This document shows positions 39,167-48,267 of a stretch of 64,000 nucleotides of DNA, one piece after another. The DNA is from Mycolicibacterium mucogenicum DSM 44124 (GTDB lineage Bacteria; Actinomycetota; Actinomycetes; Mycobacteriales; Mycobacteriaceae). Location of the stretch: the NCBI RefSeq assembly GCF_005670685.2, contig NZ_CP062008.1:2666001-2730000 (forward strand). The letters are read 5' to 3'. How positions within the stretch are numbered: the first letter of the stretch is position 1; the number at the start of each line of letters is the position of its first letter. Both the position numbers and the translations under genes were made by a program. The notes beneath the pieces are model-generated. The model ran no database searches. It worked only from the letters and a program-made list of their open reading frames with translations, and had not been told where the DNA came from.

Positions 39167-40399
39167 TCAGCCGACCGGCTGTGGTTCCAGTCGACGGCTT
39201 CGGTACAGCGCCAGCGCGACCAGCAGGCTGATCGCCGTGAGCGACACCCAGATCAGTTCCGGCCGGCCGGCATGCCGCGCCGTCTCCATCAGCGCACCCG
39301 TGGCGAGATTGCCTACCAGGATGCCGATGCCGACGATGGTGTTGTAGAAGCCGTAGTACGTCGCGACCAGCCGGTCGCCGGCCAGTGACACCACGGTGTC
39401 CATCTCGAACGGATAGACCGCGGCCGAGCCGACGGCCAGCAGCGCGGCCGTCGCCAACAGCGCCCCCACCGCGGCCGGCTGTCCCCATCGGTCGTCGGGT
39501 ACCACGATCAGCGGGACGAACGCCGCCGCGAGCACCAGCACGCCAATGGTCAGCGACTGGGCGCGGCCGTAGCGTGCCGTGAACCAGGCCGTGATGCGGA
39601 TCTGGCCACCGATGGCGACGAGTCCCGACACCGCGAAAACTGCTGCCACGATGGCCGATTCGTGGTGCGGCGACAACACCGCGGCGTGTAGCGGCAGCGC
39701 CAGGTACACCTGGAACGTCACCACGTAGGTGCCCACCATCGACGCCGCGAACAGCAGGAACGGGCGGTTGGCCAGGACGGTGCGCCAGTCCTGCAGGACC
39801 GAGACCCGTTCGGCGACAGCGTGATCGGCGTGGTCTTTCGGCAGCGCGAACAGCTGCGCGATGGTCAGCACCGCGAACACCACCGCCGCCATGCCCGCCG
39901 TCACCCGGAAGTCCAGCGCCATCAGGGCGAGTCCCACCAGCGGGCCGGCGAGGATGCCGCCCTGGTAGAAGACGTTGAACACCGTGAACGCCGCCACCCG
40001 GCGCTCGCCGGAGTCCGCGGCCAGGTAGGCCCGCACTGCGGGATTGAACAGTGCCCCCGCGAAACCGGTTGCCGCCGAGGCGATCAGCAGCGCCGGGAGG
40101 TAATGTGCGACCGCCAGCATGCCGAACGCGGCCGTGCGCAACAGACAGCCCGCCACGATCAGCGGCTTGTAGCCGAGCCGGTCGGCCAGCGTCCCACCGA
40201 CGATGAACATGCCCTGCTGTGAGAAGTTCCGTACCCCGAGCACCAGCCCGACGGCCCAGCCGGCCAGACCGAGCGGGCCGGCCAGGTACCCGGCCAGATA
40301 CGGCATCAGCATGTAGAAGCCGAGGTTGATGCCGAACTGGTTGAGCATCAGCACCCGGCTGGGCCAGCCGAAGCTGCGGAACTGGGTGAGCACTTCCAT
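39167..40399 (-). CDS. MFS transporter, Rv0849-like
   Basis: A 410-residue membrane protein with about 12 helices (NQFGINLGFYMLMPYLAGYLAGPLGL, GGTLADRLGYKPLIVAGC as the loop 2-3 motif). The ATG at 40399 shares its A with the stop of the upstream cysK2 gene (TGATG), so the two are translationally coupled; an upstream start inside that gene is less likely. In M. tuberculosis Rv0849 follows cysK2 in the same way. The substrate is unknown; export of a sulfur amino acid or metallophore has been considered for such pairs. Confidence 0.82.
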   Translation of the reverse strand: MEVLTQFRSFGWPSRVLMLNQFGINLGFYMLMPYLAGYLAGPLGLAGWAVGLVLGVRNFSQQGMFIVGGTLADRLGYKPLIVAGCLLRTAAFGMLAVAHYLPALLIASAATGFAGALFNPAVRAYLAADSGERRVAAFTVFNVFYQGGILAGPLVGLALMALDFRVTAGMAAVVFAVLTIAQLFALPKDHADHAVAERVSVLQDWRTVLANRPFLLFAASMVGTYVVTFQVYLALPLHAAVLSPHHESAIVAAVFAVSGLVAIGGQIRITAWFTARYGRAQSLTIGVLVLAAAFVPLIVVPDDRWGQPAAVGALLATAALLAVGSAAVYPFEMDTVVSLAGDRLVATYYGFYNTIVGIGILVGNLATGALMETARHAGRPELIWVSLTAISLLVALALYRSRRLEPQPVG

Positions 40400-41517
40400 C
40401 ACCGCGATGCTGCGTCGGGCCTGCGCACCGTGGTGCAGCGTGTCCACGAATCCACCACGCGCTCAGCGTGGTCCGCGATCACCGCGGGCTCGGCGGGCGG
40501 CTCGATGCCGAGCAGGTTGTGCCGGCGGCAGTAGTCGTCGTTGTAGACGGTGTCGAAATACCGTTGCGGCCCATCGGGAAAGATCGCGGCGATCGTGGTG
40601 TCCGCGTCATGGTGGCGCGCTGCCCAACCGGCGACCAGCGCGACCGCGCCGCCGCTCCAGCCGCTGCTGGCATAGCTGGTCGAGGCCAGCGCCCGGCACG
40701 CCCACACCGCCTCGGCGGGTGCCACCCAGTGCACTTCCGAGAACGCGTCATAGTCGACGTTGTCCGGGTAGATGCTCGACCCCAGGCCGCGCATCAGCCG
40801 GCTCTGCGCGGGCTGGCCGAAGATGGTCGACCCGATGGTGTCGACGCCGATCAGCGACAGGTCGGGATTGAACTCGCGCAACACTTTTGCCACCCCGGCC
40901 GAATGCCCGCCGGTGCCGACCGAGCACACCAGGATGTCGATGGAGCCCAGCTGAGACTGCAATTCGAGGGCCAGATCGCGGTACGCGTCGACGTTGTCGG
41001 GGTTGTTGTACTGGTCGGGGTACCAGGCAGTGGGGTCGCCGGCCAGAATCTGGGCCACCCGGTCGCGGCGGGCCTGCTGCCAGCCGCCCGTCGGGTGCGG
41101 CTCGGTGACCAGGTCGATGTCGGCGCCGTACGCGGCCAGCATGCGCAGCATCATCGGTTCCATGCCTGGATCGGTCACCAGCGTCACCGGGTGCCCGTAC
41201 ACAGTGCCGGCCAAGGCGAGGCCGAGACCGAGTGTGCCGCTGGTGGATTCCACGATCCGGGCGCCGGGCAGCAGGTCGCCGCGGGCCCGGCCGCGTTCGA
41301 CCATGTACATGGCGGGCCGGTCTTTCATGCCGCCGGGGTTGACGCCTTCGAGCTTGGCCCAGAAGCCGCGGTCGTCGGTGGTGAACGGGGCGGCGATCCG
41401 CAGCACCGGGGTGCCGCCGACCATGGTGCCGGGCCGGTCGTAGCGGGCCAGCCGGCACGGTCCCGACGCCGGTCGGGAGGATTTTCTGGGCAGGGTGAGA
41501 TTGGTCGAATTGTTCAT
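40399..41517 (-). CDS. cysK2: CysK2-type PLP enzyme (O-phosphoserine / thiosulfate sulfhydrylase family)
   Basis: A 372-residue fold-type II PLP enzyme. The PLP lysine is Lys65 in [13 protein letters not shown], the substrate loop is [14 protein letters not shown], and the phosphate loop is [14 protein letters not shown]. The length equals M. tuberculosis CysK2 (Rv0848), which makes S-sulfocysteine from O-phosphoserine and thiosulfate. The neighbours (an LpqS-like gene before it and an MFS gene after it) are also those of Rv0848. The ATG at 41517 is chosen; the frame is open to 41586 but that part is not conserved-looking. No strong ribosome binding site. Confidence 0.83.
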   Translation of the reverse strand: MNNSTNLTLPRKSSRPASGPCRLARYDRPGTMVGGTPVLRIAAPFTTDDRGFWAKLEGVNPGGMKDRPAMYMVERGRARGDLLPGARIVESTSGTLGLGLALAGTVYGHPVTLVTDPGMEPMMLRMLAAYGADIDLVTEPHPTGGWQQARRDRVAQILAGDPTAWYPDQYNNPDNVDAYRDLALELQSQLGSIDILVCSVGTGGHSAGVAKVLREFNPDLSLIGVDTIGSTIFGQPAQSRLMRGLGSSIYPDNVDYDAFSEVHWVAPAEAVWACRALASTSYASSGWSGGAVALVAGWAARHHDADTTIAAIFPDGPQRYFDTVYNDDYCRRHNLLGIEPPAEPAVIADHAERVVDSWTRCTTVRRPDAASR

Positions 41518-41613
41518 GGGTGCATCACTTTTCGCGTCATGCCGCGGCGCGGCAGCGGGATCGGACAGCAGACACCGACCAGCCACGAAACGTGGCTGAT
41601 CTGCGCTGACCGA

Positions 41614-42009
41614 TCAGCGTCGGGAGATGCAGAGCCGGGTCAGGACCGCCCGGCCGGTGTGAGTCACAGCCGCCTGACGGGGCGGGCCCCGACCGGTGAC
41701 AGGCGTCAGTGCGCACCAGCACACCATCGCGACGCAGACGGCGACCGCCAGACCGAGAGCCAGGAGCGTGGAGGTGGACCGGGGGAGGCCGATCATCAGA
41801 TCCGGGGCCGACGGGATCGAATTGTCGCGCAGGTGTGGATGTTCGGCGGTCACCGACGGCAGCGTGTGGCCCGGTGCCACGAGGACGGGTGCCGCATGGG
41901 GATGCGTCGCGGCAGCGGGCTTGATGCCCAGCTGCGTGCCGATCCCGAGGCCCAGCAGCGCGACGAGCAGCAGGGTCGCTGCCCGCCATCGCATCGGCCG
42001 GGTCGTCAC
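41614..42009 (-). CDS. LpqS-like membrane-associated protein
   Basis: A 131-residue protein with an N-terminal hydrophobic segment (AATLLLVALLGLGIG), a histidine-rich stretch (THPHAAPVLVAPGHTL, AEHPHLRD), a second hydrophobic segment (LLALGLAVAVCVAMVCWCAL), and a basic tail ending LTRLCISRR. Size and place before cysK2 match M. tuberculosis LpqS (Rv0847), a member of the copper-responsive RicR regulon; the histidines could bind metal. A lipobox is not obvious, so lipoprotein status is uncertain. The GTG start at 42009 follows a 106-base gap in which I see no RicR-type palindrome. Confidence 0.6.
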   Translation of the reverse strand: MTTRPMRWRAATLLLVALLGLGIGTQLGIKPAAATHPHAAPVLVAPGHTLPSVTAEHPHLRDNSIPSAPDLMIGLPRSTSTLLALGLAVAVCVAMVCWCALTPVTGRGPPRQAAVTHTGRAVLTRLCISRR

Positions 42010-42115
42010 CTTCGCGACTGTACCGACGTTTCAGCGCCTATAGCCGTGCCGATGCCGACGCATGCGGAAAAGTTATCGGCTTCAAACCACTTTCATATCC
42101 GCGGCGGCGGGAACG

Positions 42116-43594
42116 TCAGGCGCTGAACTCATAGTCGTCGAGGTCGAAGCGGCGGCTGCGGACGTAGGCCTCCACCGTGGTGGCCGGCCGCAGCGGCACG
42201 TCGCCGTTCTTGTCGAAGTAGTAGCTGTTGGCCGACTGGCAGCTGTCCTGCCAGAACACCTGGCGGTGGCGCTTGCGCATCATCTCGTCGAAGTAGCGGT
42301 CGTTGGCCTCCTGCGAGACCTCCACCCGGTGGGCGCCAAGCTTTTCCGCGCGTTGCAGGCACCGCACGATGTGGTGGGTCTGCGCTTCGATCAGCGCGAA
42401 ATACGACGAACCCACGTAGCCGTACGGCCCCATGACGGTGAAGAAATTCGGGAAACCGGGGATGCTGACACCCTCATAGGCCTGCAGCCGCTGCGTCTCC
42501 CAGAACTCGCCGAGGGTATGGCCGCCGGCGCCGGTGACGGGGAACGTCGGCACGCTGTCGACGTCCATCACCTTGAACCCGGTGGCGAGGATCAGCACCT
42601 CCACGTCGTGCTCCTGGCCGTCAGCGGTGCGTACCCCGGTCGGCGTGATGCGCTCGATGGATTCGGTTACCAGGCTGACGTTTTCGCGGTTGTAGGTCGC
42701 CAGGTAGCTGTTGTGGAAGCCGGGTCGTTTGCAGCCCACGGCGTAGCGCGGCGTCAGCTTGTCCCGCACCACCGGGTCGTGGACCTCGCGGCGCAGGAAC
42801 GACCGGCCCATCCGGGCCGCGCCGTCCGCCAACGGGAAGACGCTGTAGTACTGCGCCGACAGCGGGAAGGTCAGCTCGACGTAGGCCTGGCTGGCCAGCC
42901 GCTGCAGCGTCTTGCCGCCGGGAATGCGCATGGCCCACCGGGCCGGGGCCGGCAGCGGGAGGTCGAGTTTCGGGAAGCACCAGATCGGCGTCCGCTGAAA
43001 CACCGTGAGATGCTCCACGATCGGGGCGATCTCGGGGATCACCTGGACCGCCGAGGCGCCGGTGCCGATGATCGCGACCCGCTTGCCGCGCAGGTCGATG
43101 CTGCTGTCCCAGCGTGCGGTGTGCAGCGTGATGCCGGCGAAGTCGTTGACGCCGTCGATGTCCGGCGGCTTGGGCACCGTCAGGACGCCACTGCCGTTGA
43201 TCAGGAACCGCGCGGTGACGGTGCCGCTGCTGGTGTGCACGCGCCACAGGTCGGCGTCGTCGTCGTACTCGGCGCCGGTGACTTCGGTGCCGAACCGGAT
43301 GCGGTCCCGCAGTCCGTACTTGTCGACGCAGTGCTCGGCGTACGCCTTGAGTTCGTGGCCGTTGGCGTAGGTGCGCGACCAGTCGGCGCTCTGCTCGAAG
43401 GAGAACTGGTAGGAGAACGACGGAATATCCACGGCGACACCGGGATAGGTGTTCCAGAACCAGGTGCCGCCGGGCCCGGAGCCGGCTTCGAGAATCCGGT
43501 AGTCACCGAGCCCGGCGCGGTCGAGCAGGATGCCGGCGCCGATCCCGGAGAAACCGGCGCCGACGATCACCGTTTGGACATCAGGCGTTGTCAT
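42116..43594 (-). CDS. Flavin (Baeyer-Villiger type) monooxygenase, Rv1393c homologue
   Basis: A 492-residue flavoprotein with two Rossmann motifs, VIVGAGFSGIGAGI for FAD (residues about 9-22) and VAIIGTGASAVQVIP for NADPH. Between them lies the Baeyer-Villiger fingerprint-like FAGITLHTARWD. Length and position after metK match Rv1393c. Such enzymes insert oxygen next to ketones or oxidise sulfides and amines; the substrate is unknown. The same strand continues from the two esterase genes, which would fit ketone-to-ester-to-acid breakdown (inference). Confidence 0.88.
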   Translation of the reverse strand: MTTPDVQTVIVGAGFSGIGAGILLDRAGLGDYRILEAGSGPGGTWFWNTYPGVAVDIPSFSYQFSFEQSADWSRTYANGHELKAYAEHCVDKYGLRDRIRFGTEVTGAEYDDDADLWRVHTSSGTVTARFLINGSGVLTVPKPPDIDGVNDFAGITLHTARWDSSIDLRGKRVAIIGTGASAVQVIPEIAPIVEHLTVFQRTPIWCFPKLDLPLPAPARWAMRIPGGKTLQRLASQAYVELTFPLSAQYYSVFPLADGAARMGRSFLRREVHDPVVRDKLTPRYAVGCKRPGFHNSYLATYNRENVSLVTESIERITPTGVRTADGQEHDVEVLILATGFKVMDVDSVPTFPVTGAGGHTLGEFWETQRLQAYEGVSIPGFPNFFTVMGPYGYVGSSYFALIEAQTHHIVRCLQRAEKLGAHRVEVSQEANDRYFDEMMRKRHRQVFWQDSCQSANSYYFDKNGDVPLRPATTVEAYVRSRRFDLDDYEFSA

Positions 43595-43614
43595 GGGTCC
43601 ATACTTGCGGAAAC

Positions 43615-44589
43615 TCAGGCGTAGAGGGCGGCTTTCAGAGCCGCGAGTCCACGGTTGGTGGCGTCGGTCGCCACCGGAGAGGCCAGGGCCAGGCTGACGA
43701 AGCCGTGCACCATGGTCGGCTCGTTGCTCAACTCGACCGGAACACCGGCTGCGGCAAGCAGTTTGGCGTACTGCGCACCGTCGTCGCGCAGCGGGTCGTG
43801 CTCGGCCGTGCCGATGTACGCCGGCGGCAGACCTGCCAGCGATTCGGCGTTCGCCGGCGCCAGGTCGGTCGGCAGCGCCGAGGCGTCGCTGAGGTCCATG
43901 CCCGGCAGGTACCAGGACAGGAAGGCCGCCGTCACATCGCTGTTGAGCATGGGGGCGTCGGCGTTCTCGGTGAACGACGGCAGCGTGACGTCGCCCGTCG
44001 CAACGGGGTACCAGAGCAACTGGAACGCCAGCTTCGGACCGCCGGCGTCACGCGCCCGCAGTGCCATCACCGCCGAGATGTTGCCGCCGGCCGAGTCGCC
44101 CGCCACGGCGAGGCGCGTCGGGTCGCCGCCCAGTTCGGCGGCGTGCGCACCGACCCACTGCAGCGCGGCCCAGGAATCCTCGATGGCGGCCGGGAACGGG
44201 TGCTCGGGCGCCAGCCGGTACTCGACCGACACCACGATGGCGCGGGCGCCGACGGCGTGGGCGCGGGCCACATGGTCGTGGGAGTCCAGATCGCCGATGG
44301 CCCAGCCGCCGCCGTGATAGAAGACCACGACGGGCAGCGGACGGGTCTCACCGTCGATCGGCGGCCAGTAGATGCGGGCCGGAATCTGGCCTGCCGCACC
44401 GCAGTCGAGCACGCGGTTCTCGATCCGCAGGTCCGGCAGCATCGCGGCCGGCGGCCGCATCGCGGCGATCTTGGCGCGCGCCACCTCGACACCGTCGTCG
44501 ATGGTGAACTCCAGTGGCACGGCGTCCAGGAGGGCTTTGAGGATCGGATCGATACCCGGCCGAGTGTCCGGCGTCACATCTGAGGTCAT
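43615..44589 (-). CDS. lipH: HSL-family carboxylesterase, LipH-like (Rv1399c)
   Basis: A 324-residue alpha/beta hydrolase of the hormone-sensitive lipase family. The oxyanion motif is HGGGW (92-96), the nucleophile is Ser166 in GDSAGGN, and the aspartate and histidine appear in the C-terminal part (EHDPLRDDG, MVHGF). M. tuberculosis LipH hydrolyses short-chain esters. It is about 50% similar by eye to the next gene (LipI-like), so the pair arose by duplication; 3 bases separate them. Confidence 0.87.
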   Translation of the reverse strand: MTSDVTPDTRPGIDPILKALLDAVPLEFTIDDGVEVARAKIAAMRPPAAMLPDLRIENRVLDCGAAGQIPARIYWPPIDGETRPLPVVVFYHGGGWAIGDLDSHDHVARAHAVGARAIVVSVEYRLAPEHPFPAAIEDSWAALQWVGAHAAELGGDPTRLAVAGDSAGGNISAVMALRARDAGGPKLAFQLLWYPVATGDVTLPSFTENADAPMLNSDVTAAFLSWYLPGMDLSDASALPTDLAPANAESLAGLPPAYIGTAEHDPLRDDGAQYAKLLAAAGVPVELSNEPTMVHGFVSLALASPVATDATNRGLAALKAALYA

Positions 44590-44592
44590 GCC

Positions 44593-45516
44593 TCAGGCTA
44601 ACGCGGCGCGCAGCGCGGCAATTCCGCGGTCGGCCGCCTCGGTCGTCGCCGGCACCACGCCGTGGTATCCGAGGTAACCGTGTACCAGGGTCTCGGCGTT
44701 GTGCACCTCGGCGGAAACCCCGGCCGCGGTGAGCATTTCGCCGTACCGGATGCCGTCGTCACGCAGCGGGTCATGTCCGGCGACGGCGATGTAGGCCGGT
44801 GCCAGCCCGGCCAGCGACTCGGCCCGTGCCGGGACCAGGGCGGCCGGCGGGTTCCGCAGGTCGACGCCGGTGGCGTACAGCAATGAGAAACCACCGACGG
44901 CGTCGCGGCCCAGGACCGGGGCGTCGGCGTTCTCGGTGAACGACGGCAGCGACGTGTCCCAGGTGGTCGCGGGGTACCACAGCAACTGGGCGCGCAGGGT
45001 GATGCCGGCATCGCGAGCCAGCTGTGCGACCACCGCGGCCAGGTTGCCGCCGGCCGAATCACCGGCCACCGCAAGACGATTCGGGTCACCGCCGATGTCG
45101 TCGGCGTGGGCGGCCACCCACTGCGTGACGGTCCAGACGTCGTCGACCGCCGCGGGGAAGGGGTGCTCGGGGGCCAGGCGGTAGTCCACCGACACCACCA
45201 CGGCGCCGGCCCCGGCCGCATGCAGGCGGGCGGTGCCGTCATAGGTGTCCAGATCGCCGACGACCCAACCGCCGCCGTGGAAGAACAGCACCACCGGCGC
45301 CGACGGTTCGACGTCCGCCGGCCAGTAGACGCGGACCGGCACGCCATCGATGACGCGGTCCTCGGTGCGGACCTCCGGGAAAACCGCCTTGCGGGGCAGC
45401 TCACGGAACCGGGCCCGGGCGGCTTCGACGCCGCCGTCCATGGTCAATTGGAACGGAACCGCTTCCAGTACCTTTTCCAGAATGGGATCGAGTGGGGGAC
45501 GCGCAGTGTCCGACAT
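44593..45516 (-). CDS. lipI: HSL-family carboxylesterase, LipI-like (Rv1400c)
   Basis: A 307-residue alpha/beta hydrolase, paralogue of the adjacent LipH-like protein. HGGGW is at 80-84, Ser154 lies in GDSAGGN, and the catalytic acid and base are in GHDPLRDDG and LVHGYLGY. The start ATG at 45516 overlaps the start codon of the divergent gene on the plus strand by two bases (CATG). It probably heads an operon with lipH and the Baeyer-Villiger monooxygenase gene. Confidence 0.87.
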   Translation of the reverse strand: MSDTARPPLDPILEKVLEAVPFQLTMDGGVEAARARFRELPRKAVFPEVRTEDRVIDGVPVRVYWPADVEPSAPVVLFFHGGGWVVGDLDTYDGTARLHAAGAGAVVVSVDYRLAPEHPFPAAVDDVWTVTQWVAAHADDIGGDPNRLAVAGDSAGGNLAAVVAQLARDAGITLRAQLLWYPATTWDTSLPSFTENADAPVLGRDAVGGFSLLYATGVDLRNPPAALVPARAESLAGLAPAYIAVAGHDPLRDDGIRYGEMLTAAGVSAEVHNAETLVHGYLGYHGVVPATTEAADRGIAALRAALA

Positions 45517-46234
45517 GAGTTCACCGTACGCACCGCGTTGGCGGCTGTGGCTGGCGGCCGCCGTGGTGGCCGCCGGCTACGGCATCTTCCTCATCGCGAC
45601 GGCGCTGCGGTTGCCGTCGGGCGCCGACCTGATCGGCCAATTCGCCCTGCAGCCCGTGGTCAAGGCGCTGCCCGCGCTGCTGCTGGCGGCGGCCGCGGCC
45701 GGACATCCGATCGTCCGCGAACGCAACTGGCTGGTCGCCGCACTGGTGTTCTCGGCCGGTGGTGACTTCCTGCTGGCCGTGCCGGGCTGGCCCCTCGGAT
45801 TCGTGTTCGGGCTCGGGTCGTTCCTCATCGCGCACCTGTGCTTCCTGGCCGCCCTCCTGCCGTTGGCCCGGCGCACCCCGGCGGCCACCGCCGGCGCCGC
45901 GGTCCTGGTCGTCGTCTGCATCGGGCTCATCGTGTGGTTCTGGCCGAGCCTCGTCGCGCAGAAGATGACCATCCCCGTCACCGTGTACATGGCGGTACTG
46001 GTGGCCATGGTGTGCACGGCGCTGTTCGCCGACCTGCCGACCCGCTGGACCGCCCTCGGCGCGCTGTGCTTCGCGGTGTCCGACGGCATGATCGGCATCA
46101 GCAAGTTCGTGCTCGGCGACGAGACGCTGGCGGTCCCGATCTGGTGGGCCTACGCCGCGTCGTTGCTCCTGATCACGGCCGGCTTCTTCGCCGGCAGGCC
46201 GGTGTCGGCCGCGTCTGCTACACCGGCTGCGTGA
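45515..46234 (+). CDS. YhhN/TMEM86-family lysoplasmalogenase-like membrane protein, Rv1401-like
   Basis: A 239-residue protein with about eight hydrophobic helices. It fits the YhhN family (FSAGGDFLLAVPGWPLGFVFGLGSFLIAHLCFL, FAVSDGMIGISKFV, WWAYAASLLLIT), whose two aspartates (FSAGGD, VSD) are the conserved putative catalytic residues of lysoplasmalogenases. The ATG at 45515 is the only good start; no ribosome binding site is visible. It overlaps priA by 4 bases (GTGA). Confidence 0.82.
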   Translation: MSSPYAPRWRLWLAAAVVAAGYGIFLIATALRLPSGADLIGQFALQPVVKALPALLLAAAAAGHPIVRERNWLVAALVFSAGGDFLLAVPGWPLGFVFGLGSFLIAHLCFLAALLPLARRTPAATAGAAVLVVVCIGLIVWFWPSLVAQKMTIPVTVYMAVLVAMVCTALFADLPTRWTALGALCFAVSDGMIGISKFVLGDETLAVPIWWAYAASLLLITAGFFAGRPVSAASATPAA

Positions 46235-48231
46235 CCGTCACCAGACAGCAGGCCGAGCACGAGCCCGTGGCTCGGGTGCTGCCGATGCTGTCGGTGCCGC
46301 ACCTGGACCGCGAGTTCGACTACCTGGTGCCGGCCGACCTGTCCGACGATGCGCAGCCGGGCGTGCGGGCCAAGGTCCGGTTCAATGGCCGCCTGGTCGA
46401 CGCCTTCATCCTCGAAAGGCGTTCGGACACCGACCATTCGGGCAAGCTGGGCTGGCTGGACCGGGTGGTGTCGGCCGAGCGGGTGCTGACCCCGGATGTG
46501 CAGCGCCTCGCCGAGGCGGTCGCCGCCCGGTACGCCGGCAGCCGGCCCGACGTGCTGCGCCTGGCCATTCCGCCGCGGCACGCCACGGTGGAGAAGCAAC
46601 CGCCCCCAGAACTCGCGCCGTTCGTGCCGCGCGACGTCGACGCCGGCGCCTGGCAGCAGTACGGCCGCGGCGAGCAGTTCCTCGAGGCGCTCGCCGAGGG
46701 CCGGGCCGCGCGCGCGGTGTGGCAGGCGCTGCCGGGGGAGGACTGGGCCCGGCGCCTGTGCGAGGCGGCGGCCGTCGTCGTCAACGCCGGCCGCGCGGCA
46801 CTGCTGATCGTGCCGGACCAGCGCGACGTCGATGCCGTCCACGCCGCGGCGCTGACGCTCGTCGACGAGTCCCGGGTCGTGGCGTTGTCCGCCGGCCTCG
46901 GCCCGTCGCAGCGCTACCGGCGCTGGCTGTCGGTGCTGCGCGGTCAGGCCCGGCTCGTGATCGGCACCCGCAGCGCGGTGTTCGCCCCCGTCGCCGATCT
47001 CGGGCTCATCGTGGTGTGGGACGACGGCGACGACTCCCTCGCCGAACCGCGCGCGCCGTATCCGCATGCCCGCGAGGTCGCGATGCTGCGGGCGCACCAA
47101 TTGCGTTGTGGCGCAATCATCGGCGGCTTCGCGCGCACCGCCGAGGCGCAGGCGCTGGTCCGCAGCAAGTGGGCGCACGACCTGGTGGCCGGCCGCAGCG
47201 TGGTGCGCGCCAGCGCCCCGCGGGTCGTCGCGCTCGACGACGACGCGCACACCCACGAACGCGACGCCGCGGCCCGCACCGCGCGGTTGCCGTCGATGGC
47301 GCTGGGGGCGGCGCGAGCGGCGCTGAGCGCCGGCCGGCCCGTGCTCGTCCAGGTGCCGCGCCGCGGCTACGTTCCCGCGCTGGCCTGCGGCAAATGCCGG
47401 ACCATCGCCCGGTGCCGGCACTGCACCGGTCCGCTGTCGCTGCCGGACCGCGACACCGTCGGCGCGGTGTGCCGGTGGTGCGGCCGTCAGGACATCGCGC
47501 TGCGTTGCGGCCGGTGCGGCTCGGACGCGGTGCGCGCCGTGGTGGTCGGGGCCCGGCGCACCGCCGAGGAGCTGGGCCGGGCCTTCCCGGGCGTTCCCGT
47601 CGTGACTTCCGGCGGCGATGCCGTCGTGACCGAGGTGCCCGCCCGCGCCGCCGTCGTGGTGGCGACCCCCGGCGCCGAACCGCGGGCCGATGGCGGCTAC
47701 GGTGCGGCCCTGTTGCTGGACGGCTGGGCGCTGCTGGGCCGCCAGGATCTGCGCGCGGCCGAGGACACGCTGCGCCGGTGGATGTCGGCATCGGCCATGG
47801 TGGTCGACCGCGCGGCCGGCGGCACGGTCGCGGTGGTGGCGGAGTCGTCGATCCCGACGGTGCAGGCGCTGGTCCGCTGGGACCCGGTCGGGCACGCGGA
47901 GGCCGAGCTCGACGGCCGCGCCGAGGTCGGGCTGCCGCCCGCGGTCCATCTCGCGGCCGTCGACGGCGTCCCGGAGGCGGCCGACGCGCTGCTGGAGGCC
48001 GCCGCCCTGCCGCCCGATGCCGAGGTACTGGGCCCGGTCGATCTGCCGTTCGGTGCCCGTCGTCCGCCCGGCGTGGACCCGGGCGTTCCCGTGCACCGGA
48101 TGCTGGTGCGGGTCCCGCGCGATCGCGGGCTGGTGCTGGCGGCGGCCCTGCGCCGGGCGACCGGCGTGCTCAGCGCCCGCCACGATCAGACGCCCGTGCG
48201 GGTGCAGATCGATCCGCTGCACATCGGATGA
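46231..48231 (+). CDS. priA: Primosomal protein PriA, actinobacterial helicase-deficient type
   Basis: A 666-residue PriA homologue for replication restart. The N-terminal DNA-binding part (VLPMLSVPHLDREFDYLVPADL) and the zinc region with eight cysteines (LACGKCRTIARCRHC...CRWCGRQDIALRCGRCG, about residues 385-430) are conserved. A Walker A motif is missing: the place of the usual GSGKT reads LPGEDWARRLCEAA, and the DEAH motif is replaced by VWDDGDDS. This is the known state in actinobacteria, where PriA is thought to lack helicase activity. GTG start. Confidence 0.9.
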   Translation: MTVTRQQAEHEPVARVLPMLSVPHLDREFDYLVPADLSDDAQPGVRAKVRFNGRLVDAFILERRSDTDHSGKLGWLDRVVSAERVLTPDVQRLAEAVAARYAGSRPDVLRLAIPPRHATVEKQPPPELAPFVPRDVDAGAWQQYGRGEQFLEALAEGRAARAVWQALPGEDWARRLCEAAAVVVNAGRAALLIVPDQRDVDAVHAAALTLVDESRVVALSAGLGPSQRYRRWLSVLRGQARLVIGTRSAVFAPVADLGLIVVWDDGDDSLAEPRAPYPHAREVAMLRAHQLRCGAIIGGFARTAEAQALVRSKWAHDLVAGRSVVRASAPRVVALDDDAHTHERDAAARTARLPSMALGAARAALSAGRPVLVQVPRRGYVPALACGKCRTIARCRHCTGPLSLPDRDTVGAVCRWCGRQDIALRCGRCGSDAVRAVVVGARRTAEELGRAFPGVPVVTSGGDAVVTEVPARAAVVVATPGAEPRADGGYGAALLLDGWALLGRQDLRAAEDTLRRWMSASAMVVDRAAGGTVAVVAESSIPTVQALVRWDPVGHAEAELDGRAEVGLPPAVHLAAVDGVPEAADALLEAAALPPDAEVLGPVDLPFGARRPPGVDPGVPVHRMLVRVPRDRGLVLAAALRRATGVLSARHDQTPVRVQIDPLHIG

Positions 48232-48267
48232 GTAGGTTCGGCCGCTGCACAAGTAGCCTGGTGGATC

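Noticed and set aside
42010..42115. RicR copper operator upstream of the lpqS-like gene
   Set aside because: No TACCC-N-GGGTA type palindrome is present in the gap.
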